This document shows positions 16,608 through 24,755 of a stretch of DNA of 64,000 nucleotides, piece after piece. The position numbers and the translations under genes were made by a program. Position 1 is the stretch's first letter. Each line of letters starts with the position of its first letter. The stretch is from the NCBI RefSeq assembly GCF_009689005.1, contig NZ_AP021879.1, positions 3,658,001-3,722,000 of the forward strand, given 5' to 3'. This stretch comes from Desulfosarcina ovata subsp. ovata. Lineage in GTDB: Bacteria > Desulfobacterota > Desulfobacteria > Desulfobacterales > Desulfosarcinaceae. The notes under the pieces are model-generated. The model saw nothing but the letters and a program-made list of their open reading frames with translations. It had not been told where the DNA came from and ran no database searches.

Positions 16608-17267
16608 CTACCAGTCCCGGGCGTGACGCACCTTGCCGAACTCGGATCCCATGTATGCCCGGGTGAAGGGTGAGAAAAGCATGTGACTGAGGCGGGTGAA
16701 GGGAATTGCCGCCAGCATGATATCGCCGGCCAGCACATGCAGGCCCATCATCAGCGGATAGGCGAACCACTGGTGATAGGCCAGAAAGCCGGTGACAAAC
16801 GGTGCACTCACGATGGCCAGAATCACGAAATCCGAAGCCGAGGTGACGAAGCGGACTTCCGGCCGGGTGACTCTTCTCACCAAGAAGAACACGGCCCCCA
16901 GGATGACAATGATGGTCATGACATCGGCCAGGGTGTCGGGCAGGGTCCACCAGCTGATGCCAAAGGCCTCGTCCCAGAGAATCACGTGGGAAAGCAGGAA
17001 AAGCGGCGCGGCCAGCAGGCAGATGTGAAAGGCAAACGTGACCACAGTCAAAACGGGCTGGCGCCGCCAGTTGACCGTGGCAAAGGGAACGATCCAGTGG
17101 AAAATGGATCTCAGACTGTAACGCCAGCTCATGTAGGTAAAAATGAAACTCTCTTTTTGGGCCACCAGCATCAGCATGCGCACGATCCGGAAGATGCTGC
17201 CGCCGAAAAAGAGAAGAAAGGCGATCCATGCCAGCGGTCCACTAACGAAGTTGTAAAAGCTATGCAT
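16608..17267 (-). CDS. tmcC: Tmc complex membrane subunit TmcC
   Basis: This 219-residue integral membrane protein of the NarI/DsrM type has five or six membrane spans. Histidines in or near the spans (HWIVPFATV, FHICLLAAP, YHQWFA, GLHVLAGD) are candidates for axial ligands of b-type hemes. It would link periplasmic TmcA to cytoplasmic TmcB and the quinone pool. The start ATG at 17267 (MHSFYNFVSGP) has AAGGAG upstream and lies 13 bp after tmcD, which excludes the longer upstream frame. Confidence 0.9.
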   Translation of the reverse strand: MHSFYNFVSGPLAWIAFLLFFGGSIFRIVRMLMLVAQKESFIFTYMSWRYSLRSIFHWIVPFATVNWRRQPVLTVVTFAFHICLLAAPLFLLSHVILWDEAFGISWWTLPDTLADVMTIIVILGAVFFLVRRVTRPEVRFVTSASDFVILAIVSAPFVTGFLAYHQWFAYPLMMGLHVLAGDIMLAAIPFTRLSHMLFSPFTRAYMGSEFGKVRHARDW

Positions 17268-17280
17268 GCAATTCTCCTTG

Positions 17281-18546
17281 TTAACCAGCGATCTCGGAAA
17301 CCGGCACCACCCGGCGGACATAATTTCCCGACTCGACCGTGCGCAACAGCAGCTGCGAGCCGTCGGGACTGAAAATCGGATCCCAGGCGGCGTCAACGGA
17401 TGCGGACCAAATCCGGTTGTTCACCGCATAGGTGTAGCGGTGGTTTTTCTCCACCTTGGCAGCCACGTCCTTTCCATCGGGACTGAATACCGGTGTCCAG
17501 GCCATATCCCAGGTGTCCGACCAGGGCGTGCCGTCGAGCACCACCCGGAAGGTCTCCCCATCCTTGGCCAGGGCGGCGACCTGCCGGCCGTCGGGACTGA
17601 AAACGGCATCGGTGACCAGCTTGGTAAAAGTCGCCGACCAGGGTGTTCCATCCACGGCCACGGTCCAGCGCCCGTAGCTGGGGGCAACGATGGCGGCCAG
17701 CCGGTTGCCGTCGGGGCTGAACGTCTGGTGCCAGAGTTGCACGAAGCTGCCTTTCCAGATCGGCTTCCCGTTTTCGGCCAGGGTCCAGGACCCTTTTTCC
17801 CGTACCGGCGCCACCACCGTTCCGGTAATCGGATTGAACCGTGGCTCCCAGACGGTGGCGTATCGCGCGTCCCACGGCACGCCGTCCACGGCGATGGTAT
17901 AGTCGTATAGGTTGAGCCGCACTTCGGCGGCCAGGTGCGCACCGTCAGGACTGATGGCCAGGTTCCAGACATTGACGAACCGGGCGTCCCACGGATTGCC
18001 ATCCAGTGCGGCGGTAAAGGTGCCTTCCTGAAATTTATGGATCTCACCCGAGTCCACTTCAACGACCTGAACGGCTCCTGCGGTGTGCCGGCCATCGGGG
18101 CTGAGGGCCACATTGGTCATGTTGGCAAACAGTTGCGCCCAAGGCTCACCGTTAAGCACCATGGCATACTGCATATCCTGCTGGACCGCCGCAGCAATAC
18201 CGGTCCCGTCGGCACTGAAGCGCGGCTCCCAGATATAGCCGAATTTGTTCTCCCAGGGGACGCCGTCTACGGCCATGGTCCACTCACCCATTTCCGATAC
18301 CAGAGCGGTAAGGCGTCCATCAGGTGAGAAGCGCAGGTGCCAGATCTTGTCGAAAACCGTCTCGCCCCATGTCTCACCATTGACACAGACCGTAAATTCG
18401 CCCTCGTCGATGTTGACGACGGCGGCAATCTTCTCGCCATCAGGGCTGGCATAGGGTTCTTCAACCCAGCGATAGTCCGCCTTCCAGGCATCCAGGGGAA
18501 TTTTCTTTTCTCTGGTCTCCCAATCCCAGCTCCCGGGATCAACCAT
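17281..18546 (-). CDS. tmcD: Tmc complex subunit TmcD, tryptophan-rich beta-propeller-like repeats
   Basis: This 421-residue protein is made of about eight repeats of roughly 45 residues. Each carries a FSPDG-type turn and a DGxPW segment followed by VW or similar (DGVPWENKF, NGEPWAQLF, DGNPWDARF, DGVPWDARY, DGTPWSATF, DGTPWSDTW). This is the pattern of a WD40-like beta propeller and matches the known tryptophan-rich character of TmcD. There is no signal peptide and no cofactor motif. It is the first gene of the operon, with GAGGAGG before the ATG. The order D-C-B-A is the reverse of the tmcABCD order known from Desulfovibrio. Its function in the complex is not established. Confidence 0.85.
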   Translation of the reverse strand: MVDPGSWDWETREKKIPLDAWKADYRWVEEPYASPDGEKIAAVVNIDEGEFTVCVNGETWGETVFDKIWHLRFSPDGRLTALVSEMGEWTMAVDGVPWENKFGYIWEPRFSADGTGIAAAVQQDMQYAMVLNGEPWAQLFANMTNVALSPDGRHTAGAVQVVEVDSGEIHKFQEGTFTAALDGNPWDARFVNVWNLAISPDGAHLAAEVRLNLYDYTIAVDGVPWDARYATVWEPRFNPITGTVVAPVREKGSWTLAENGKPIWKGSFVQLWHQTFSPDGNRLAAIVAPSYGRWTVAVDGTPWSATFTKLVTDAVFSPDGRQVAALAKDGETFRVVLDGTPWSDTWDMAWTPVFSPDGKDVAAKVEKNHRYTYAVNNRIWSASVDAAWDPIFSPDGSQLLLRTVESGNYVRRVVPVSEIAG

Positions 18547-19205
18547 GTGGCCTCCTCTTCAAAACGGTGATGCGTGGATTTTCAGTTTGAAATAATTGTG
18601 TTTTATATACTGATTCAGATTCGAAACCGCAAGTTTGTTTTTTGCTCTCATGCACAAAAACCGGGCGCGGCGATGGTAAACAGCAAAGGAGCATTCCTGC
18701 CGTTGTAATGTCGACGGGCAGAAGGGTGAGCATTGCGATGCCGGGCCGGTTGACGGGCAATGGGCTGTCAACATGCCAAAGCCTAAGATCTCCGCCGTGC
18801 CCGAAATCCAATGCCCAAATGGAAGTGCGGTTATCGGTGATGCCGCAAATTGGCTGGAAAGGGTGCCGCGGAGAGATACAATATCAATGTCACCCCAGAA
18901 GTCAACCCGGATAATTTAAATCCAGCAATTCCCGGCGAACGGATTTTTGTCCTTCGCAGACAAAATTGGCGAGATGTATGGATTAAAATGGATGTTTATA
19001 TCAGTGTTTAAGATAATGTTTTTGGCAAGGCCAGAGGGAGAAAGCTGTATCAATCATACCGCGACGACCGATAACGCCGCCCAAAAACATTATCTTGAAT
19101 GCTATACCTTTGACAGCTCTGTCCCCCATAAGCTACAAAACCCATGTGATGAGGACTGCCGGTTTATCTTCCCACCCAAATTCTAACCAACAAGGTTCAA
19201 GGCTG
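18547..19205. other. Gap between divergent tmcD and glycerate kinase genes
   Basis: About 660 bases without a convincing gene. A 48-codon plus-strand frame at 18772-18918 (MPKPKISAVPEIQCPNG...) has protein-like composition but no ribosome site and was not recognised. GTTGAC/GTCAAC arms occur near 18750. A long inverted repeat is listed separately. The tmc promoter should lie in the tmcD-proximal AT-rich part (18580-18640), but no clear -35/-10 or -24/-12 pair was found. Confidence 0.4.
19010..19096. repeat. 87-bp element with perfect 16-bp inverted repeats
   Basis: AAGATAATGTTTTTGG at 19010-19025 and CCAAAAACATTATCTT at 19081-19096 are exact reverse complements, 55 bp apart. The element sits about 110 bp before the glycerate kinase start. 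It could be a small mobile-element relic or a hairpin in the leader of the kinase mRNA. Confidence 0.6.
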
Positions 19206-20591
19206 ATGGAATTGAGCCCCGATGTAAAGAACGATCCGCATGGAGATGGGATGGCAGCGCTCAACAATCGGAATCTGAAAGCGGATGCCGAAGCGATTTT
19301 CAGGGCCGGTCTTCAAGCGGTTGACCCGGAGGTGTGTGTCAGACGGCACCTGCGGCTGGACGGTAACCGTCTGGTGGTGGGAGAAACCGCCTATGCGTTG
19401 GATCGGATCGGAAAAATCGTTGTGGTGGGCGTTGGCAAAGCTTCCACAACCATGGCCAGGGCTGCGGAAGCGGTGCTGGGCGAACGCATTGCCAAAGGGC
19501 TGGTGATCACCAAGTATGGCCATGGGGTGCCTCTGGCACATTGCCAGGTGTTGGAAGCCGCTCACCCGGTGCCCGACGAAAACGGGGTGACGGCCACCCG
19601 TGCGCTGCTGGATCGGGTTGCCGGCACCGGTCCCGATGATCTGGTGCTGTGCCTGATTTCCGGCGGCGGATCGGCCCTCTCGCCGGCACCGGCGGCAGGG
19701 ATCCGCCTGGCGGACAAGCAGGCCACCACGCGGCTGCTTTTGGCCTGCGGCGCCACGATCCACGAAATCAACACCGTTCGCAAGCACCTGTCGCGCATCA
19801 AGGGCGGCCAGCTGTGCCGCCGTGCCAACGGTGCCGCAGTGGCGGCCCTGATTCTGTCGGACGTGATCGGAGATAACCTGGACATCATCGCCTCGGGATC
19901 CACAGCCCCGGACCCGGGCACATTTGGCGACTGCCGGGCGATACTGGATCGCTATGGCCTGTGGGATCGGATCCCCGGGCCGGTGAAAACCCGCCTGGAA
20001 GCCGGCTGCAATGGAAAAATTCCGGAGACGCCCAAACCGGGCGATCCCATCTTCGCCCGGGTCCACAACCAGATCGTCGGCAACATTTCGGCGGCCCTTG
20101 GGGCTGCCGAAAAAGTGGCCCGCAGTCGGGGATTTACCCCGCTGGTGCTGGCCTCAACGATTCAGGGCGAGGCTAGTGAAGTGGCCCGGGTATTGTGCGC
20201 CATCGCCCGGGAAGTGACCCTCTCCGGCCATCCGGTGGCACCCCCCGCCTGCCTGCTGGCCGGCGGTGAGACCACAGTCACCCTGAAGGGCACCGGCCTG
20301 GGCGGCCGCAACACGGAACTGGCCCTGGCAGCGGCCATGGAACTGGATGGTGCCCGCAGCACGCTTCTGCTCTCCGCCGGCACCGACGGAACCGACGGCC
20401 CGACCGATGCAGCCGGCGCCTTTGCCGACGGCAGCACCCTCCGCCGCGCCAAGGCCCTGGGGCTCAAGCCGGCCGCCTGTCTGGCCGATAACGATTCGTA
20501 CCACTGCTTTGCATCGCTGGGGGATCTTCTCATCACCGGCCCCACGCGGACCAACGTGATGGACCTGCAGATTGTGCTGATTGCCGCCTGA
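19206..20591 (+). CDS. Glycerate 2-kinase (MOFRL family)
   Basis: This 461-residue enzyme phosphorylates glycerate at position 2, giving 2-phosphoglycerate. Family features are the N-terminal nucleotide fold (VVVGVGKASTTMA, ISGGGSAL), the central TVRKHLSRIKGGQL, and the C-terminal MOFRL segment (GTDGTDGPTDAAGAF, ending DLLITGPTRTNVMDL). The start at 19206 has AAGG upstream and fits the family N-terminus; an ATG at 19251 is the alternative. Pyruvate kinase follows after 46 bp on the same strand. The pair brackets the enolase step (2-phosphoglycerate to PEP to pyruvate) and suggests glycerate catabolism. Confidence 0.92.
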   Translation: MELSPDVKNDPHGDGMAALNNRNLKADAEAIFRAGLQAVDPEVCVRRHLRLDGNRLVVGETAYALDRIGKIVVVGVGKASTTMARAAEAVLGERIAKGLVITKYGHGVPLAHCQVLEAAHPVPDENGVTATRALLDRVAGTGPDDLVLCLISGGGSALSPAPAAGIRLADKQATTRLLLACGATIHEINTVRKHLSRIKGGQLCRRANGAAVAALILSDVIGDNLDIIASGSTAPDPGTFGDCRAILDRYGLWDRIPGPVKTRLEAGCNGKIPETPKPGDPIFARVHNQIVGNISAALGAAEKVARSRGFTPLVLASTIQGEASEVARVLCAIAREVTLSGHPVAPPACLLAGGETTVTLKGTGLGGRNTELALAAAMELDGARSTLLLSAGTDGTDGPTDAAGAFADGSTLRRAKALGLKPAACLADNDSYHCFASLGDLLITGPTRTNVMDLQIVLIAA

Positions 20592-20637
20592 TCGGTGGGT
20601 CCTTTCAGCGCCAACCGTTTACCGGAAAGGATTGACC

Positions 20638-22071
20638 ATGTTCCCGTCCAACAAAACCAAAATTGTCTGTACCATCGGACCGGCGTCACGGTCCCCTGAA
20701 GTATTGGTCCAATTGATCCGGGCGGGAATGAACATTGCCCGCCTCAATTTTTCCCACGGCGAGTTCAGCGGTCATGCCCGCGATATCCAAACCATCCGTC
20801 AGGCCGCGGAAACGGCAGGCCGGCCGGTGGCGATCATGGCCGACCTGCCCGGCCCCAAAATCCGCATCGGGGAGTTGTCCGAGGAACCCATTTTCCTGAA
20901 GGGGGGACAGCCGATGACCCTTACCACCGAAACCGTGGCGGGCACGGCCGAACGCATCAGCGTCAATTTCGAGCGCCTGCCCGCGGTGGTCAAGAAAGGC
21001 GACCGGATTTACATCAACGATGGATTTATTCAGCTCAAGGTCCTGTCGGTCCAGTCGCCGGAGATACGCTGCGAAGTGGCGGTCGGCGGCATGATCCGGT
21101 CGCGCAAAGGACTCAATATTCCCGATGTGGATCTGGGGATTTCGGCCTTTACCGATCACGACCGCCGCTGCATGACCTTTGCTCTTGAAAATGGGGTCGA
21201 TGCCATCAGCCAGTCCTTTGTGGAAAGCGCCGCGGATATCCGTGCCGTTCGCGAGGCGGCCCGGCAACTGGGCGTTGAGCCGTTCATCATCGCCAAAATC
21301 GAGCGTTCCCGGGCCGTTGAAAACCTGGCCGGCATCCTCGACGTCGCCGACGGCATCATGGTCGCTCGTGGCGATCTGGGCGTCGAGATCCCCATCGCCA
21401 AAATTCCCTCAGTACAGAAAAAAATCATGGAGCTGGCCAATCGCCTGAACAAACCGATCATCACCGCCACCCAGATGCTCGAATCCATGACTGCCAACCG
21501 GCTGCCCACGCGTGCCGAGGCCACCGACGTGGCCAATGCCATTCTGGACGGCACCGACTGCGTGATGCTCTCCGGCGAGTCGGCGGTGGGCGACTATCCG
21601 CTGGACGCCGTCGCCATGCTGCGCGAGATCGCCACTGATATCGAACCCAACCGCAGGCTTTATGCCCGCAGCGAAAGCAAAGGCCTTGCTGCTGATACCT
21701 GCCCGGTGGCTTTTTCCGAGGTCATCGCCTCCAGTGTGGCCGAAACGCTCAAATGCATCCAGCCGGCGGCCATCATCACCCCCACGCGCAGCGGCACCAC
21801 GGCCCGGCGCATCTCGCGCTTCCGTTTGCCGGTCTGGATCGCCGCGGTCAGTTCAAAAAAGAAAACCTGCCAGGAACTGCTTTTTTCTTATGGGGTCATA
21901 CCGGTCTTCGAGCCCGAGCACCCCGGTGAATGGCGCCCGTGGATTCGAACGTGGCTGGCTGCCCAGGAGGAGCCCGGCGATCTCGTGATACTCACCGAAG
22001 GCCCTTCGGCCAAATATCCCCATCGCAACAACCGGATGGAGATTATCGATCTCAAACAAAAAAGTGACTGA
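20638..22071 (+). CDS. pyk: Pyruvate kinase
   Basis: This 477-residue enzyme converts PEP and ADP to pyruvate and ATP. Signature parts are TKIVCTIGPASRS, the substrate segment GMNIARLNFSHG, the B-domain, the active-site motif FIIAKIERS with the catalytic Lys, MVARGDLGVEIP, and TATQMLESM. The C-terminal allosteric domain is complete. GGAAAGG lies before the ATG at 20638. It is likely cotranscribed with glycerate kinase. Confidence 0.96.
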   Translation: MFPSNKTKIVCTIGPASRSPEVLVQLIRAGMNIARLNFSHGEFSGHARDIQTIRQAAETAGRPVAIMADLPGPKIRIGELSEEPIFLKGGQPMTLTTETVAGTAERISVNFERLPAVVKKGDRIYINDGFIQLKVLSVQSPEIRCEVAVGGMIRSRKGLNIPDVDLGISAFTDHDRRCMTFALENGVDAISQSFVESAADIRAVREAARQLGVEPFIIAKIERSRAVENLAGILDVADGIMVARGDLGVEIPIAKIPSVQKKIMELANRLNKPIITATQMLESMTANRLPTRAEATDVANAILDGTDCVMLSGESAVGDYPLDAVAMLREIATDIEPNRRLYARSESKGLAADTCPVAFSEVIASSVAETLKCIQPAAIITPTRSGTTARRISRFRLPVWIAAVSSKKKTCQELLFSYGVIPVFEPEHPGEWRPWIRTWLAAQEEPGDLVILTEGPSAKYPHRNNRMEIIDLKQKSD

Positions 22072-22145
22072 CCAATGTCCAAGTGCAAATGGCAACGGGA
22101 GGATAGGAATCGATTGTAGGAGAAGTCGTTATCCCGTCTCCCTTA

Positions 22146-22229
22146 CAACTGGCCCAGCAGGATCGCCGCCCCCACGCTGACGGCCATCCACAGCAGGGCC
22201 TTGGCCGGCAGCAGCGGGGCGTTACCCTA
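22146..22229 (-). pseudogene. Remnant of a membrane-protein C-terminus
   Basis: A short minus-strand frame reads GNAPLLPAKALLWMAVSVGA and ends ILLGQL-stop. It looks like the last transmembrane helix of a transporter, but there is no upstream coding sequence or start. The parent family is not recognised. It may be left over from a deletion beside pyk. Confidence 0.35.
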
Positions 22230-22349
22230 ACGCCCTGGCCGGAATCATCGCCGGGCAGTGCCGGCGGTAAGGATCGGGGATGAAATTAATTGACAGGAAA
22301 ACCGACAAATCCTCTATTTTGAACCCGGGTTTGTTGATCGGTCCGCTGT

Positions 22350-24074
22350 TCAGGCCGGGGAGATCTTTTCTGCGTGTTCAGCCTCACTTTCATCCGTTTC
22401 CATGGGAGGCGGGGGGACCGGGGGCGCCTTGCCGATCATTCGGCAGGCCATGTCGTAAAGGTTGGTTTCGGAAAGATACATGGCCGTGGTATCGGCAAGC
22501 TTTTCGCCGACGATTTCTTCCTCATCCACCACCAGGGAGGCACCGGCCGCTTCCAGCAGCGGGATGTGACGGTGGTAGCGGCCACGGGCGATGATGTTGA
22601 CCTCGGGCAGGGTCGAACGGATGGTCCGGATCATGTCGGCCGCCGTGCGGCTGTCGGGCACCGTGACTACGACCACCGCCGCCGCATGGATGCCGGCGTG
22701 GTCGAGCACGTCGGATTTGGTGCCATCGCCGAGGTGCAGGCGAACCCCCTTTTCGGTGGCATGGTCCAGTGCCGCCGGATTGAGTTCGATGACTTCCGGA
22801 TGCAGACCCATGGTTTTCAGTTTATCGGCCACCGTTCTGCCCGCCGGCCCGAAACCGACGATCAGCGCCTTCTGGCACACCTCGGGATCCCCGGTGGCCG
22901 GCCGGGCCACCGGTCGCCGGAACAGCCCGCTGGCCAGTTTGCGGGCCAGCGGATCGGCGGTGGTGACCATGTACGGGGCCAGAAACATGGAAAGCATGGT
23001 GACCGCCACCACCCCGGCGAACAGATCGGCTCCCACCAGTCCGCCATCCCGGCCGGCGGCGACCAGCACGAAGGCGAACTCGCCAACCTGTCCCAGTGTG
23101 ATCCCGGTACCCAGGGCCACCTGGATATCGATGCGCAACAGTTTAAGAATCCCGACAATCAGCGCGGCCTTGATCAGAAACACCAGCAGAACCGCCGGCA
23201 GGACCAGATGCAGGTGGCGTACCAGCCAGCCCAGGTCAAGCAGCATGCCGATGGAGGTGAAAAACAGGACCACGAAAAGGGTCCGGATGGCGTCGATATC
23301 GGAACGGATCTGGGTCGCAAAGGGCGACTCGGCCAGCAGCATGCCGGCCAGAAAGGCTCCCAGCGCCGGGGAAAGGCCAACGGCGTGGGCTCCGCCGACA
23401 GCGCCCATGGCCGACAGGATCGCCAGCAAAATGGTCAGTTCACGGTTGGCAAAAAGCCCTTCACGGCGCAGCACCCAGGGAATGACACGGTAGAACATCA
23501 GGTAGAAAACCAGCACCAGACCACCGGCGGCAGCCATGGTTCTGGCGACACGGGCCAGTGCCGTCATCATTGAACCGGCTTCGCCCATCAGGCTGACCAG
23601 CAGGACCAGGGGCACCACGGCAAGGTCCTGGACCAGCAGGATGCCCAGGGCCATACGCCCCCGGTTGGAATCCATCTGGGTGCTGTCCAGCAACACCCGC
23701 AGCACGATTGCCGTGGAGCTGACGGCAAAGGCCGCGCCGATGACCACCGCCTGGACGAGCGGCATGAACAGGTGAAGCAGGGCGGCAAAGGCCACCAGGG
23801 TCAGCATCACCTGCAGCGCCCCACCGGTGAGCAGTGACCGGCCCAAGGCCCTGAGCTGCTGAAAGGAGAATTCCAGTCCGATGGAAAAGAGCAGCAACGC
23901 CACCCCCAATTCGGCGACGGACGCGACCGTAGCATAGTCGAAAAGCAGGCCGCCAACAAAACTGCCGGCCAGCAGATAGCCGACAATGGCACTTTGCCGG
24001 AAAAGCTGAGCAAGAATGCCGGCCATGTAGGCGGCGAGAATGAGCAGAAACAGCTTGGTCAGCAGCTGCCACAT
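22350..24074 (-). CDS. CPA2-type cation/proton antiporter with RCK domain (KefB-like)
   Basis: This 574-residue inner-membrane protein has about 12-13 membrane spans in residues 1-390 (Na_H_Exchanger domain; AFAVSSTAIVLRVL and GMLLAESPFATQIRSDIDAIR are conserved). A TrkA-N/RCK nucleotide-binding domain follows (~405-530; ALIVGFGPAGRTVADKL, the Rossmann GxGxxG type). KefB/KefC-like proteins exchange K+ or Na+ for H+ and are gated by the RCK domain. The ion is not certain. The tail (~545-574) is Pro- and Glu-rich. AGGAG lies before the ATG. Confidence 0.9.
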   Translation of the reverse strand: MWQLLTKLFLLILAAYMAGILAQLFRQSAIVGYLLAGSFVGGLLFDYATVASVAELGVALLLFSIGLEFSFQQLRALGRSLLTGGALQVMLTLVAFAALLHLFMPLVQAVVIGAAFAVSSTAIVLRVLLDSTQMDSNRGRMALGILLVQDLAVVPLVLLVSLMGEAGSMMTALARVARTMAAAGGLVLVFYLMFYRVIPWVLRREGLFANRELTILLAILSAMGAVGGAHAVGLSPALGAFLAGMLLAESPFATQIRSDIDAIRTLFVVLFFTSIGMLLDLGWLVRHLHLVLPAVLLVFLIKAALIVGILKLLRIDIQVALGTGITLGQVGEFAFVLVAAGRDGGLVGADLFAGVVAVTMLSMFLAPYMVTTADPLARKLASGLFRRPVARPATGDPEVCQKALIVGFGPAGRTVADKLKTMGLHPEVIELNPAALDHATEKGVRLHLGDGTKSDVLDHAGIHAAAVVVVTVPDSRTAADMIRTIRSTLPEVNIIARGRYHRHIPLLEAAGASLVVDEEEIVGEKLADTTAMYLSETNLYDMACRMIGKAPPVPPPPMETDESEAEHAEKISPA

Positions 24075-24134
24075 AACCTGTACTCCTTTATCGGAAGGTG
24101 ACGAGCGGGTAACAGGTGACGGTGATGAACTCCG

Positions 24135-24638
24135 TCAGAACTGATTTTCGAAAAGGATGTGAATGGCGTCGGGAGATTTGAGATCGACCTTGTACCCCGG
24201 TCCGATGACGCCCTTGGCGGTCAGCACGACCGCTTCATTCTTAACGGTGGCACCCTGGCTGCCCTCCATGAGAAGATAGGTACCGTTGGAACTTTGATCG
24301 GTAAGGAAATATTTTCCGTCCTTCAATTCAACGGTCGCATGAATCCGCGAGACCCGGTTGTTGATCACCTGGATGTCATTGCTTTTCTGACGACCGATTT
24401 CCACACGGGGGTGGGACGCATTCACCATCACCACGACCTTTCCGTATTTCAGAATCAGGCCGGTGTCGGGCCGCTTTGCCGGTTTGGATGCGGCCGCTTT
24501 CTTCAACGCCTTGGCCTTGAGGCCGTAAAACCGCAGGAAATCACCACATTTTTCACAAGGAATCTGAGGTTTCTTTCCCTGAATGCGTTTTTCATCAACT
24601 ATGTTTTTAAAACCGCACTCCTCACAATATACGATCAT
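24135..24638 (-). CDS. FHA-domain protein with N-terminal zinc ribbon
   Basis: This ~167-residue cytoplasmic protein has two parts. Residues ~1-40 are a zinc-ribbon with paired cysteines (CEECGFKN and CEKCGDF). A basic Ala/Lys linker follows, then an FHA domain (~85-165) with the phosphothreonine-binding signature: Gly-Arg in EIGRQKSND, the Ser-Arg-His of VSRIHA, and Asn in SSNGT. FHA domains bind phosphothreonine, so it may read Ser/Thr kinase signals. A PP2C-like phosphatase is encoded in the window (43.4 kb), but no kinase of the matching type is. The start at 24638 is chosen from the zinc-ribbon position; no strong ribosome site is seen. Confidence 0.82.
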   Translation of the reverse strand: MIVYCEECGFKNIVDEKRIQGKKPQIPCEKCGDFLRFYGLKAKALKKAAASKPAKRPDTGLILKYGKVVVMVNASHPRVEIGRQKSNDIQVINNRVSRIHATVELKDGKYFLTDQSSNGTYLLMEGSQGATVKNEAVVLTAKGVIGPGYKVDLKSPDAIHILFENQF

Positions 24639-24755
24639 AACCGACAGCCCATTGTTGCATGTGCAGGTCCAATGACTCCTATTCAAATAATCCATTACTA
24701 AAGCTTTTTTGCCTTGTTGGCAACCGGCTGCGCAATGGATTCGCCTTGGGGCGCG

